Shown here: one piece after another, positions 46,880-54,879 of the stretch
How positions within the stretch are numbered: the first letter of the stretch is position 1
How the letters are laid out: every line of letters starts with the position of its first letter
Assembly: GCF_023369855.1 (NCBI RefSeq)
Contig: NZ_JAMBPP010000005.1
Coordinates: forward strand, 1 to 64,000
Direction: 5' to 3'
DNA: 64,000 nt
Origin: Actinotalea alkalitolerans
GTDB taxonomy: Bacteria > Actinomycetota > Actinomycetes > Actinomycetales > Cellulomonadaceae
Program-made: the position numbers and the translations under genes
The notes under the pieces: model-generated
Databases searched by the model: none
What the model was told of the DNA's origin: nothing
Seen by the model: only the letters and a program-made list of their open reading frames with translations

Positions 46880-47944
46880 GTGAGCCGCGACGTCTCTCAT
46901 GACTCCTTCCTCGCCCAGGCCGAGCCGCTACGACGCGAGCTGCTCGCGCACTGCTACCGGATGGTCGGTTCGGTGCACGACGCCGAGGACCTGGTGCAGG
47001 AGACCTACCTGCGTGCCTGGCGCTCCTTCGACCGCTTCGAGCAGCGCTCGTCTCTGCGCACCTGGATGTACCGCATCGCGACGAACACCTGCCTGACGGC
47101 GCTCGAGGGGCGGGCACGGCGACCGCTGCCGACCGGGCTCGGGCAGCCGGCCGGTGATCCTGTCGCCACGCTCCAGGAGCGGCCCGACATCCCCTGGCTG
47201 GAACCCCTGCCCGACTCCCTGGTCTGGGGCGGGCCCGAGCCGGACCCGGCGGCCGTGGTGGTCACCCGGGACTCGGTGCGGCTGGCCCTGGTCGCTGCGC
47301 TGCAGCACCTCACGGCCCAGCAGCGGGCGGTGCTGCTGCTGCGCGACGTCCTGGGCTGGCGGGCGGCCGAGGTCGCCGACGCCCTCGACCTGTCGGTCGC
47401 AGCGGTCAACAGCACGCTGCAACGCGCACGCGCGCACGTGGGCCGGCTCGACGAGGACGTCGAGGTGCTCGACCGGACCGACGAGCGGGCCGAGCAGCTT
47501 CTCGAGCGGTACGTCGAGGCCTTCGAGTCCTACGACGTGGAGGCCATCGTCTCGCTCCTGACGGCCGACGCGGTGTGGGAGATGCCTCCCTTTCTGGAGT
47601 GGTACCAGGGCTCGCGGGACATCGGTCGACTCATCTCGCTGCGCTGCCCGGCATCAGGTGCCGGCGACATGCGCCTGCTCCGGACCGAGGCCAACGGCCG
47701 GCCCGTGGTGGCCGTCTACATGCGTGACGGCGGGGTCCACCGGGCGTTCCAGCTGCAGCACCTCACGCTCACCGACGCCGGGGTGGCGGCCGTGACGGTG
47801 TGGTTCGGTGTCGAGCTCTTCCGGTCCTTCGGGCTGCCCGAGACGCTCGACGACATCGCCGCGGTGCTGGTCCCCGGTGCGGTGCCGGTCAGCCACCTCA
47901 CCGGCTCGCCAGATGCAGGACGGGGCGGTCACCCGCAGGATTGA
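46880..47944 (+). CDS. ECF sigma factor with SnoaL-like C-terminal domain (SigG/SigX5 type)
   Basis: A 354-residue sigma factor. Region 2 is near 18-85 (CYRMVGSVHDAEDLVQETYLRAWR) and region 4 near 135-195. Between them lies the WLEPLPDSL motif typical of the TIGR02960/SigG group. Residues about 205-335 form a SnoaL/NTF2-like domain (LLERYVEAFESYDVEAIVSLLTADAVWEMPPF) that in related ECF sigmas adjusts activity in place of an anti-sigma factor. GTG start. The wrbA gene is 26 bp downstream and is a likely target or partner. Confidence 0.9.
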   Translation: MSRDVSHDSFLAQAEPLRRELLAHCYRMVGSVHDAEDLVQETYLRAWRSFDRFEQRSSLRTWMYRIATNTCLTALEGRARRPLPTGLGQPAGDPVATLQERPDIPWLEPLPDSLVWGGPEPDPAAVVVTRDSVRLALVAALQHLTAQQRAVLLLRDVLGWRAAEVADALDLSVAAVNSTLQRARAHVGRLDEDVEVLDRTDERAEQLLERYVEAFESYDVEAIVSLLTADAVWEMPPFLEWYQGSRDIGRLISLRCPASGAGDMRLLRTEANGRPVVAVYMRDGGVHRAFQLQHLTLTDAGVAAVTVWFGVELFRSFGLPETLDDIAAVLVPGAVPVSHLTGSPDAGRGGHPQD

Positions 47945-47970
47945 AGGATCAACCGACAACGGGAGGTCCT

Positions 47971-48573
47971 ATGACCGTCAAGGTCGCCGTCATCTACTAC
48001 TCCTCGACCGGCAACGTGCACGACATGGCCGTACGCCTCGAGCAGGCCGCCACCGCGGCGGGCGCCGAGGTGCGCCGCCGACGCGTCACCGAGATCGCCC
48101 CGCAGGCCGCGATCGAGGGCAACCCCGCCTGGGCCGCGCACGTCGATGCCACCCGCGACGAGCCCACCGCCACCCCTCAGGACATCGACTGGGCCGACGT
48201 CGTGCTGCTCGGGTCACCGACCCGCTTCGGCAACGTCACCAGCCAGTTCCAGCAGTACATCGACACCCTGGGCCCGCTGTGGGCGCAGGGGAAGCTGGCC
48301 GACAAGGTCTACGCGGGCTTCACGTCCTCGCAGACCACCCACGGTGGCCAGGAGTCCACGCTGCTGTCGATGTACCACCTGGTGCACCACTTCGGCGGGA
48401 TCCTCGTGGCCCCCGGGTACACGGCTCAGCTCAAGTTCACCGACGGCAACCCGTACGGCGTGTCGCACGTCTCGGGTCCGCAGAGCGACCTCGACCTGGC
48501 CGGATCGACCCTCGAGGCGCTCGACCACCTCGCGCAGCGGACGGTGGCGGTCGCGGGCAGGCTCGCCGCCTGA
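47971..48573 (+). CDS. wrbA: NAD(P)H:quinone oxidoreductase WrbA-type flavodoxin
   Basis: A 200-residue FMN protein that reduces quinones by two electrons, avoiding semiquinones. The flavodoxin signature VAVIYYSSTGNVHDMA binds FMN phosphate. The GSPTRFGNVTSQFQQYID and YAGFTSSQTTHGGQE blocks are the WrbA fingerprints. GGGAGG lies 4 bases before the ATG. A strong hairpin follows the stop. Probably oxidative-stress related, with the preceding sigma factor. Confidence 0.93.
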   Translation: MTVKVAVIYYSSTGNVHDMAVRLEQAATAAGAEVRRRRVTEIAPQAAIEGNPAWAAHVDATRDEPTATPQDIDWADVVLLGSPTRFGNVTSQFQQYIDTLGPLWAQGKLADKVYAGFTSSQTTHGGQESTLLSMYHLVHHFGGILVAPGYTAQLKFTDGNPYGVSHVSGPQSDLDLAGSTLEALDHLAQRTVAVAGRLAA

Positions 48574-48600
48574 GAGCGAGGTCTCCGGCGCCCGACGCGA

Positions 48601-48633
48601 AGAGGCCCGGCACGCGCTGCGTGCCGGGCCTCT
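48601..48633. terminator. Bidirectional terminator hairpin
   Basis: A perfect 15-bp stem (AGAGGCCCGGCACGC with its complement) around a GCT loop, between wrbA and the convergent minus-strand gene. It ends in TCT on each strand, fitting intrinsic termination in either direction. Confidence 0.85.
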
Positions 48634-48697
48634 CGTCGTCGTGCCGCGACCGGGTCGTGCTGCCGATCAACCCTGTCCGGATCGGTCGGCGACCGGG

Positions 48698-49723
48698 CTA
48701 CGTGGCGGACTCGTCCGGGTTCTTCGCGGTGTTCAGCGGGTCACCGGCCTGGTGGGGGACGTCCGTGGGTACCGACTCGGAGTCGAGCGGCTCACCGGCC
48801 GCCGGGGTGTCCACGGGTGCGTCCGTGGCGCCGGGGGCCGTACCGGTCCCGGGCTTCGAGCTGGGCAGGTTCTCTGTCACGTCACTGCTCCCTCCGGTTG
48901 GTGATGCGGTGCTGCTGCTCGCGCGGCGGCGGGGGGCCGCCTTCTTGGTGGCCTCACGGGCCTTCTCGGTGGCCTCCCGCGCACGCTCGGTGGCCTCGCG
49001 GGCCCGCTCGGCGGCCTTCTCGGTCGCCTCGCGGGTCTTGGCGACCGCCTCACCGGCGGCCTCCCCCACGTTCTCCGCTGCGTCGCCGAGCTCGTCGCGC
49101 GCCTCGGCGGCGCGTGCCTTGAAGCGGTCCTGGGTGTGCTCGTCGCCCAGCTTCTCCCAGGGCTGCTCTGCCCACGGGTCGGTGGTGGGCTCGCTGCGCC
49201 GCCAGGCCACCACGGCCGCGCCGATCGCGGCGATGCCCGCGAAGAGCCAGAAGACCTTGGCGCCCTTGTGCGACTTCTTCTTCTCGGCGACGTGCGCCAC
49301 GGCGCTGAGCTTGCTCGTGGTGGCGTCGGTGGCCTTGTCGGCGCCGGCTGCCGCTGCGGCTGCCGCTGCGGTCACGGCCGCGACCATCTTGGGCAGCAGG
49401 TCGTCGACGAGCCGGTCGTGCGCGGAGTCGACGATCGGCACGGCCTTCTCGGCAGCGCGCTCGACCCGCGGGGCAGCGGCCTTGACCCCGTCCCGCCATG
49501 CCTTGTCGACCCGGGGTGAGGCCCAGTCGACCGCCGCGCCGACGTGCGGCGTCGCCCAGTCCTTGGCGTGCAGCGCGGCGACCTTCGCCTGGCCGGCCAG
49601 CTGGGCTGCCGTCTGGCCTGCGTGCTGGGACGCGTCGGCGATCACCGCGCCGAGGTCGGCGGCAGTGCCCTTGAGTCGATCGGCGTCCAGGTGATCGGAG
49701 TGGGCGGAACGGCGGAGGTGCAT
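48698..49723 (-). CDS. Ala-rich single-pass membrane protein with charged repeats
   Basis: A 341-residue protein that I do not recognise. Residues 1-150 are helical and Ala-rich, with an almost uninterrupted run of Ala near 116-125. One membrane segment follows at about 158-178 (KVFWLFAGIAAIGAAVVAWRR). A Glu/Arg/Ala coiled-coil-like stretch at about 210-265 consists of REATEKA/REATERA seven-residue repeats, and the Ser/Thr/Pro tail is disordered. GGGAG precedes the ATG. It resembles apolipophorin-like or YtxH-type stress proteins. Function unknown. Confidence 0.75.
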   Translation of the reverse strand: MHLRRSAHSDHLDADRLKGTAADLGAVIADASQHAGQTAAQLAGQAKVAALHAKDWATPHVGAAVDWASPRVDKAWRDGVKAAAPRVERAAEKAVPIVDSAHDRLVDDLLPKMVAAVTAAAAAAAAGADKATDATTSKLSAVAHVAEKKKSHKGAKVFWLFAGIAAIGAAVVAWRRSEPTTDPWAEQPWEKLGDEHTQDRFKARAAEARDELGDAAENVGEAAGEAVAKTREATEKAAERAREATERAREATEKAREATKKAAPRRRASSSTASPTGGSSDVTENLPSSKPGTGTAPGATDAPVDTPAAGEPLDSESVPTDVPHQAGDPLNTAKNPDESAT

Positions 49724-49870
49724 CTTCGACTCCCATGATCGGTGGCGGCCACCATCGTGGCCCGGATGCGGAACCCGGTAACACCCCATGCTGCCACCGT
49801 TGCCGATCCGGTGCAGTGCAGATGATCGCGAGGGCAGGTGGGCCCGGGGCGTGCGTGGGAGGATGTCGGC

Positions 49871-50410
49871 ATGTTCGCAACCATCCACACCACCTCCGGT
49901 GACATCCGTGTCGAGCTCTACCCGAACCACGCGCCCAAGACGGTGCGCAACTTCGCCGGGCTCGCTTCCGGTACGCAGGCCTGGACCGACCCCAAGACCG
50001 GTGCCGAGCGCACCGACGCGCTGTACGACGGCGTCGTGTTCCACCGTGTCATCTCCGGCTTCATGATCCAGGGCGGCGACCCCCTGGGCACCGGCACGGG
50101 CGGCCCGGGCTACACCTTCGACGACGAGATCCACCCCGAGCTCGGCTTCACCGAGCCGTACCTGCTGGCCATGGCCAACGCCGGGACGCGCCGCGACCCC
50201 GCGTCCGGCAAGCCCGCGGGCACCAACGGCTCGCAGTTCTTCATCTCGGTGGGTGCCACGCCCTGGCTCACCGGCAAGCACACCATCTTCGGCAAGGTCG
50301 CCGACGACGCGAGCAGGGCCGTGGTCGACACCATCGCCACGACACCCACGCGCGCGGGTGACCGTCCCGTCGAGGACGTCACCATCACGTCCGTGACCAT
50401 CGAGGACTGA
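49871..50410 (+). CDS. ppiA: Peptidyl-prolyl cis-trans isomerase, cyclophilin type
   Basis: A 179-residue cytoplasmic cyclophilin. The core has FHRVISGFMIQGGDP and GTNGSQFFIS, which contain the catalytic Arg and Gln positions. No signal peptide. The ATG at 49871 starts the typical MFATIHTTSGDI. As in mycobacteria, it begins the ppiA-crgA-pknB segment. Confidence 0.95.
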   Translation: MFATIHTTSGDIRVELYPNHAPKTVRNFAGLASGTQAWTDPKTGAERTDALYDGVVFHRVISGFMIQGGDPLGTGTGGPGYTFDDEIHPELGFTEPYLLAMANAGTRRDPASGKPAGTNGSQFFISVGATPWLTGKHTIFGKVADDASRAVVDTIATTPTRAGDRPVEDVTITSVTIED

Positions 50411-50441
50411 CGGTCCCTCCGTACCGTCTGCCGAGCACCCC

Positions 50442-51305
50442 ATGAGCGATCAGCCCGAGGGCGGACCGGCACCTGCCCAGGTGCCGGTCTGCCCGAGGCA
50501 CCCGGACCGTGTCTCGTACGTGCGTTGCCAGCGCTGCGGCCGGCCGACGTGCGCCGAGTGCCAGCGCCCGGCCGCCGTCGGCATCCACTGCGTGGACTGC
50601 GTGCGGGAGGCGAGCCGGGCCGCGCCGCAGGTCCGCACGGCGATGGGTGCGCCCATCCGTCGGGGGCGACCCGTGGTGACCCTGACGATCATCGGGCTGT
50701 GCCTCGCGAGCTTCGTGCTGCAGCTCACGGTGGGTGGGTCCTGGACCTCGGCGTGGGCCTTCGCGCCGTTCCTCGGTCAGGTCGAGCCGTGGCGGTTCCT
50801 GACCGCGGCGTTCCTGCACTCGACCGGAGCGCTGTTCCACATCCTGTTCAACATGTACGCGCTGTGGCTCGTCGGGCCCTACCTCGAGCACCAGCTCGGT
50901 CGAGCCCGGTTCATCACCCTGTACCTCCTGGCCGCCGTCGGCGGATCGGTGGGCTTCCTGCTGTTCGCCAGCCCGCTCGACGGATCCTGGTTCACCGCGG
51001 TGGTCGGTGCCTCGGGTGCGGTGTTCGGCCTCTTCGGCGCGGTCCTGGTTGTGCTCCGGCGGCTCGGCGGTGACGCTCGGCAGATCCTGGTGCTGCTCGC
51101 CATCAACGGCGTGATCGGCTTCGTGGTGCCCGGGATCGCCTGGGAGGCTCACCTGGGCGGTCTGCTGGTGGGCGCCGGCCTGGGGGCGGCGTTCTCCTAC
51201 GCGCCGCGGGACAGGCGTCCGCTGGTCGGCATCGTGGCCCCGGTGGTCGTGGCCGCGATCCTGCTCTCGCTCACCCTGCTGAAGTTCGCGACCGTCCCGG
51301 CCTGA
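50442..51305 (+). CDS. Rhomboid intramembrane serine protease with zinc-finger N terminus
   Basis: A 287-residue protease. The N terminus (about 17-54) is a B-box-like zinc binder: CPRHPDRVSYVRCQRCGRPTCAEC...CVDC. Six or seven membrane helices follow. The catalytic serine is S191 in GASGAVFG, and the paired histidine is H237 in EAHLGG. The HSTGALFHILFNMYAL motif is also rhomboid-specific. It cleaves membrane substrates that are not predictable here. It ends 35 bp inside the convergent GNAT gene. Confidence 0.93.
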   Translation: MSDQPEGGPAPAQVPVCPRHPDRVSYVRCQRCGRPTCAECQRPAAVGIHCVDCVREASRAAPQVRTAMGAPIRRGRPVVTLTIIGLCLASFVLQLTVGGSWTSAWAFAPFLGQVEPWRFLTAAFLHSTGALFHILFNMYALWLVGPYLEHQLGRARFITLYLLAAVGGSVGFLLFASPLDGSWFTAVVGASGAVFGLFGAVLVVLRRLGGDARQILVLLAINGVIGFVVPGIAWEAHLGGLLVGAGLGAAFSYAPRDRRPLVGIVAPVVVAAILLSLTLLKFATVPA

Positions 51306-51771
51306 CGAGGGGCTCGGCGTTGTAGACGACCACGGGGGCACGCGTGCCCGTGCTCGCGTAGAGCCGCTGGGCGCTGACGTTGTCCTCACGGGTGGTCCAG
51401 CGGACCACCTGGTGCCCCGAGTCGGCGGCCTCGACGCGGATCGCCTCGAGCAGGGCCCTCGCCGCTCCCCGACCGCGCGAGGTGGACCGGACGTACAGGT
51501 CGTCGACCCACAGCCCGGTGCCCGCGGTGATCGGCCGCTCGAAGACCCTGACGTGAGCGAAGCCGACCGGGACGACGTCGTCGAGGGCAAGGTGGCAGTG
51601 GGTCTGCGCCGCGGGGTCCAGGATCCAGGACCACACACGGCCCACCTGCTCCCCGGTCAGCGTGACCTGGCCGAGCGAGGCGTAGTCGCCGAAGAGGGAG
51701 CGCCACGCGATCTCGTCCTGCGGCTCGGCGGGGCGGGTCGTGAGCCTCCCGGGGATGCTGCTCGTGCTCAT
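51271..51771 (-). CDS. GNAT-family N-acetyltransferase
   Basis: A 166-residue acetyltransferase. The acetyl-CoA loop is RGRGAARALLEAI, with upstream LWVDDLYVRSTSRG and downstream WTTREDNVSAQRLYASTG. The ATG at 51771 has GGAG 7 bases upstream; a GTG at 51843 would add 24 residues. Its 3' end overlaps the rhomboid gene by 35 bp in convergent orientation. The substrate is unknown. Confidence 0.85.
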   Translation of the reverse strand: MSTSSIPGRLTTRPAEPQDEIAWRSLFGDYASLGQVTLTGEQVGRVWSWILDPAAQTHCHLALDDVVPVGFAHVRVFERPITAGTGLWVDDLYVRSTSRGRGAARALLEAIRVEAADSGHQVVRWTTREDNVSAQRLYASTGTRAPVVVYNAEPLVRPGRSRTSAG

Positions 51772-51845
51772 CGCTGCGCTCCGGTAGCCGTCGGCATCGC
51801 TCGTCTCCTCGCGGGGTCCGCCGTTGTCCCCAGGTTTGCTCACAC

Positions 51846-51934
51846 CTGTGGAATTACACCAGTGTAGTTATCCACAGAGATGTCCACTCCCTGGGGACAG
51901 CCGAACGCTCGTACGGGGGGAGGGTTGTGGACAG
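51846..51934. promoter_or_regulatory. Palindromic DnaA-box cluster downstream of crgA
   Basis: An imperfect 32-bp palindrome has outer arms CTGTGGA (51846-51852) and TCCACAG (51871-51877) and inner arms TACAC and GTGTA. Its right half contains a perfect TTATCCACA DnaA box at 51868-51876. A further box, TGTGGACAG, is at 51926-51934. The gap is non-coding, between crgA and the GNAT gene, and is AT-rich for this genome. Confidence 0.55.
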
Positions 51935-51935
51935 C

Positions 51936-52178
51936 TCAGCGCCACCGGGTGGTCAGGCTGAACCCGGCGATGACGAAGGCGAAGCCGATCGCGAGGTTCC
52001 AGTTGCCGATCGGCAGCGGCCACTCGGTGCGCGTCACATAGGTCACGACGATCCAGATCAGTCCCACGATCATCAGTGTGAGCATCGTCGGGACGAGCCA
52101 CGGCGGGTTGCCCTTCGGCTTCGCGGACGCCGGGGGCGGGACGTAGGCGGGCTTCTTGCGGGGCTTCGACTCGGGCAC
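51936..52178 (-). CDS. crgA: Cell division protein CrgA
   Basis: An 80-residue actinobacterial septation protein that helps recruit FtsI and Wag31 at the divisome. It has the basic N terminus PESKPRKKPAYVPP and two membrane helices (about 28-48 and 58-76). The GTG at 52178 has AGGAG about 7-8 bases upstream. It is divergent from the DUF881 gene. Confidence 0.94.
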   Translation of the reverse strand: MPESKPRKKPAYVPPPASAKPKGNPPWLVPTMLTLMIVGLIWIVVTYVTRTEWPLPIGNWNLAIGFAFVIAGFSLTTRWR

Positions 52179-52331
52179 GGCCGATCTCCTGACACCTGGA
52201 TGGATGGGCACGATCAGGCCCGTCGTTCGTTCGTCTAGCGTAGTAGGCACCACGCGCGAACCCGCGGACCCCTTGCGGAGCCTGCGGCAACCGCGACGAC
52301 AGACCACGACGACGAGCCCGGAGGGAGACCC

Positions 52332-53210
52332 ATGGCGGACGACGACGTCCTGGGTGCCCGGGACCCGGCGGACCCGGACCCCTCTGCTGACCCCACGCTC
52401 GACCAGGCCCGCGACCCGGCCCCCGACCAGGCCCGCGACCCGGCCCCCGACCAGGCCCGCGACCCGGCCCCCGAGCCTCGCCGCGCACCGGTCTGGGGGG
52501 CGTTGAGCGTGGTGCTCGTGCTGGTGCTGGCCGGGTTCCTGTTCGCCGCCAACGCCCGGCTCGCCGAGACCCAGGACGGGCGCAACCCTCAGGACCTGCC
52601 AGGGCTGGTCCAGGTCGAGCTCGCCCGCACCGACGCGCTGGCCACGCAGGTCGCCGACCTGCGCGCCGAGGTCGACCGGCTCACCGACGCCGTGCAGCAG
52701 AACGTCCCGCGCACCGACGAGGATGGTGACCTGCTCGCGCTGCAGTCCGGGCAGGTCGCGGTGACCGGGCCCGGGCTCGTCGTCGAGCTGACCGACGCAC
52801 CCGCGAACCTGCCACGACCCTCGTGGGCCACCAACGACCACCTCGTGGTGCACCAGCAGGACCTGCAGGCGGTGATCAACGCCCTGTGGGCGGGGGGAGC
52901 GGACGCGATGGCCCTCCAGGACCAACGTGTCATCTCGACCTCCGCGTTCCGGTGCGTGGGCAACGTGCTGCTGCTGCACGGACGCCACTACGGCCCGCCC
53001 TACGTCGTGAGTGCGATCGGCGACCCCGAGGAGCTGCGTGCCGCACTCCTCGCCTCTCCCGGCATCCAGCAGTACCTCGAGTACGTCGACGCCGTCGGGC
53101 TCGGCTGGTCGGTCAGCGAACGAACCGATCTCGAGCTGCCCGCCTACAGCGGAAGCCTGTCGTTGCGCTATGCCACGGCAGGGGATCAGGTCGTGGCGGC
53201 GAGTCCGTGA
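52332..53210 (+). CDS. DUF881 membrane protein
   Basis: A 292-residue protein. The N-terminal cytoplasmic tail (about 1-50) is acidic and contains three tandem DQARDPAP units. One membrane segment is at about 54-76, followed by a coiled-coil stretch and the exported DUF881 domain with the TGPGLVVELTDAP and WATNDHLVVHQQDLQAVINALWAGGADAM blocks. It is a conserved neighbour of crgA and pabA; its division role is unproven. The stop overlaps the sortase GTG. Confidence 0.9.
   Translation: MADDDVLGARDPADPDPSADPTLDQARDPAPDQARDPAPDQARDPAPEPRRAPVWGALSVVLVLVLAGFLFAANARLAETQDGRNPQDLPGLVQVELARTDALATQVADLRAEVDRLTDAVQQNVPRTDEDGDLLALQSGQVAVTGPGLVVELTDAPANLPRPSWATNDHLVVHQQDLQAVINALWAGGADAMALQDQRVISTSAFRCVGNVLLLHGRHYGPPYVVSAIGDPEELRAALLASPGIQQYLEYVDAVGLGWSVSERTDLELPAYSGSLSLRYATAGDQVVAASP
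52401..52472 (+). repeat. Three identical 24-bp tandem repeats
   Basis: Three perfect copies of the 24-bp unit at 52401-52424, 52425-52448 and 52449-52472, each encoding DQARDPAP in the DUF881 N-terminal tail. Perfect identity suggests recent expansion. Confidence 0.95.
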
Positions 53211-53974
53211 GCCAGGGGACCGACCATGCGACGCGCCCGGCAGCAGCCCCGGTGCAGTCCTCGCGTCGGAGGGTCGACCCGGTGCAGGTGGTGCTCGGCG
53301 GTGTCGGGGAGCTGCTGATCACCGTGGGTCTCCTGCTCGGGCTGTTCGTGGTCTGGCAGCTGTGGTGGACCGACGTCGTCGCGGGTCGCCTGCAGGACGA
53401 GGTCGTCGCCGACCTCGGGTGGGACGTCCCCGCCGCCGAACCGGTCGTCGGCGACCCGGCGCGGCGCGACGCGCCCCCCGTCCTGCCCGCACCGGCGCAG
53501 GGGGTCACCTTCGCGACCCTGGTGGTACCCCGGTGGGGACCGGACTACGAGCGACCGGTCACCGAGGGGGTCGGGCGTGCGGCGGTGCTCGACACCCTGG
53601 GCATCGGGCACTACCCGGGCACGGCCATGCCGGGCGAGGTCGGCAACTTCTCCCTCGCCGGGCACCGTGTCACGTACAACAAGCCCTTCCACCTGGTCGA
53701 GGAGCTCGAGCCGGGTGACGCCCTGGTGGTCCGCACCGAAGAGGTCTGGTACGTCTACACGGTCACCGAGACCCGGGTCGTCCTGCCTGAGCAGGTCGAG
53801 GTGATCGCCCCGAGCCCCGGACGTCCCGACGCAGCCCCTCAGGAGGCCATGATCACGTTGACCACCTGTCACCCCATGTTCTCGGCCCGGGAGCGGTTCG
53901 TCGTGCACGGCGTGCTGGACCACTGGCTGCCCGTCGCGGACGGCACCCCCGTCGAGCTCGCGGCTGGCGCATGA
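53207..53974 (+). CDS. Class E sortase
   Basis: A 255-residue transpeptidase that attaches surface or pilus proteins to the wall. One membrane helix is at about 32-52. The catalytic His is H153 in SLAGHRVTYNKPF, the Cys is C221 in TLTTCHPMFSARERF, and the Arg is R228 or R230. Class E sortases occur next to pabA in many Actinobacteria and prefer LAxTG-type signals. No sorting substrate is seen in this window. The stop overlaps the next small gene. Confidence 0.93.
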   Translation: MSQGTDHATRPAAAPVQSSRRRVDPVQVVLGGVGELLITVGLLLGLFVVWQLWWTDVVAGRLQDEVVADLGWDVPAAEPVVGDPARRDAPPVLPAPAQGVTFATLVVPRWGPDYERPVTEGVGRAAVLDTLGIGHYPGTAMPGEVGNFSLAGHRVTYNKPFHLVEELEPGDALVVRTEEVWYVYTVTETRVVLPEQVEVIAPSPGRPDAAPQEAMITLTTCHPMFSARERFVVHGVLDHWLPVADGTPVELAAGA

Positions 53975-54132
53975 TGTACGCAGCGATCTGGCGTCTGCTG
54001 CCCGGACCGGTCTGGCTGCGCGTGATCCTGGCCCTGGCCCTGGTGGTGGGCGTGGTCGCCGTCTGCTTCCAGTGGGTGTTCCCCGCGATCGCCCCGTTCA
54101 TGCCCTTCAACGAGATCACCGTGGATGAGTGA
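53971..54132 (+). CDS. 53-residue single-pass membrane microprotein
   Basis: Begins MMYAAIWRLLPGP. One membrane helix covers VWLRVILALALVVGVVAVCF (residues 14-33), then a short aromatic/Pro-rich end FPAIAPFMPFNE. It overlaps the sortase stop by 4 bp and the pabA start by 8 bp, so translation of all three is probably coupled. I believe similar small proteins occur at this place in other Micrococcales. Function unknown. It may be an accessory of the sortase or the division apparatus. Confidence 0.8.
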   Translation: MMYAAIWRLLPGPVWLRVILALALVVGVVAVCFQWVFPAIAPFMPFNEITVDE

Positions 54133-54772
54133 GATGACCAAGATCCTCGTCGTGGACAACTACGACTCCTTCGTCTACACGATCGTCGGCTACCTCGAGC
54201 AGCTCGGGGCCGAGACGACCGTGGTCCGCAACGACGCCGTCCCACCCGCTGACGAGCGCTCCGGGTACGACGGCGTGCTGGTCTCTCCCGGACCGGGCAC
54301 CCCGCACGCCGCCGGGCAGAGCCTGGACGTGATCCGCGACTGCGCCGCCAGCGCGACCCCGATGCTGGGTGTCTGCCTGGGTCACCAGGCCCTCGCGGAG
54401 GCCTTCGGGGCGACGGTCACCCACGCGCCGGAGCTCATGCACGGCAAGACCAGCCGGGTCGCGCACGACGGGTCGGGGGTGCTCACCGGGCTGGGGACCC
54501 CGTTCACGGCAACCCGCTACCACTCGTTGGCCGTCGTCGACGGGACGGTCCCGACGAGCCTGAGGGTGACGGCCCGGACCGACACCGCGGGCGGCGCGGG
54601 CGTCATCATGGGGCTGCAGCACCGCGAGCTGCCACTGCACGGTGTGCAGTTCCACCCCGAGTCGGTGCTCACCGAGGGCGGCCACCGGCTGCTGGCGAAC
54701 TGGCTCGAGATCTGCGGCCTGGCGGGGGCCGTCGAGGCCTCGGCCGGCATGGCGCCGCTCGTCCGAGGCTGA
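54125..54772 (+). CDS. pabA: Aminodeoxychorismate/anthranilate synthase glutaminase subunit
   Basis: A 215-residue class I glutamine amidotransferase that supplies ammonia for p-aminobenzoate (folate) or anthranilate (tryptophan). The nucleophile Cys is in MLGVCLGHQALAEAFG, and the His-Glu pair is in LHGVQFHPESVLTEGG. DNYDSFVYTIVGYL is the family N terminus. The first ATG (54125) is used; one at 54134 is possible. The partner synthase is not nearby. Linkage to pknB is standard in Actinobacteria. Confidence 0.93.
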   Translation: MSEMTKILVVDNYDSFVYTIVGYLEQLGAETTVVRNDAVPPADERSGYDGVLVSPGPGTPHAAGQSLDVIRDCAASATPMLGVCLGHQALAEAFGATVTHAPELMHGKTSRVAHDGSGVLTGLGTPFTATRYHSLAVVDGTVPTSLRVTARTDTAGGAGVIMGLQHRELPLHGVQFHPESVLTEGGHRLLANWLEICGLAGAVEASAGMAPLVRG

Positions 54773-54819
54773 TCCCCCCAGGTCGGGCACCGTGCCCGCC
54801 TGCCCCCCCGGGTGAACGC

Positions 54820-54853
54820 AGAAGCCGGTGAGCCCGAGGGCTCACCGGCTTCT
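54820..54853. terminator. Bidirectional terminator between pabA and pknB
   Basis: A 16-bp perfect stem, AGAAGCCGGTGAGCCC with its complement, around a 2-base GA centre. It ends in TTCT on either strand. It separates two convergent operons. Confidence 0.85.
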
Positions 54854-54879
54854 CACGTCAGTCGGGCCGCGAGGACCGC

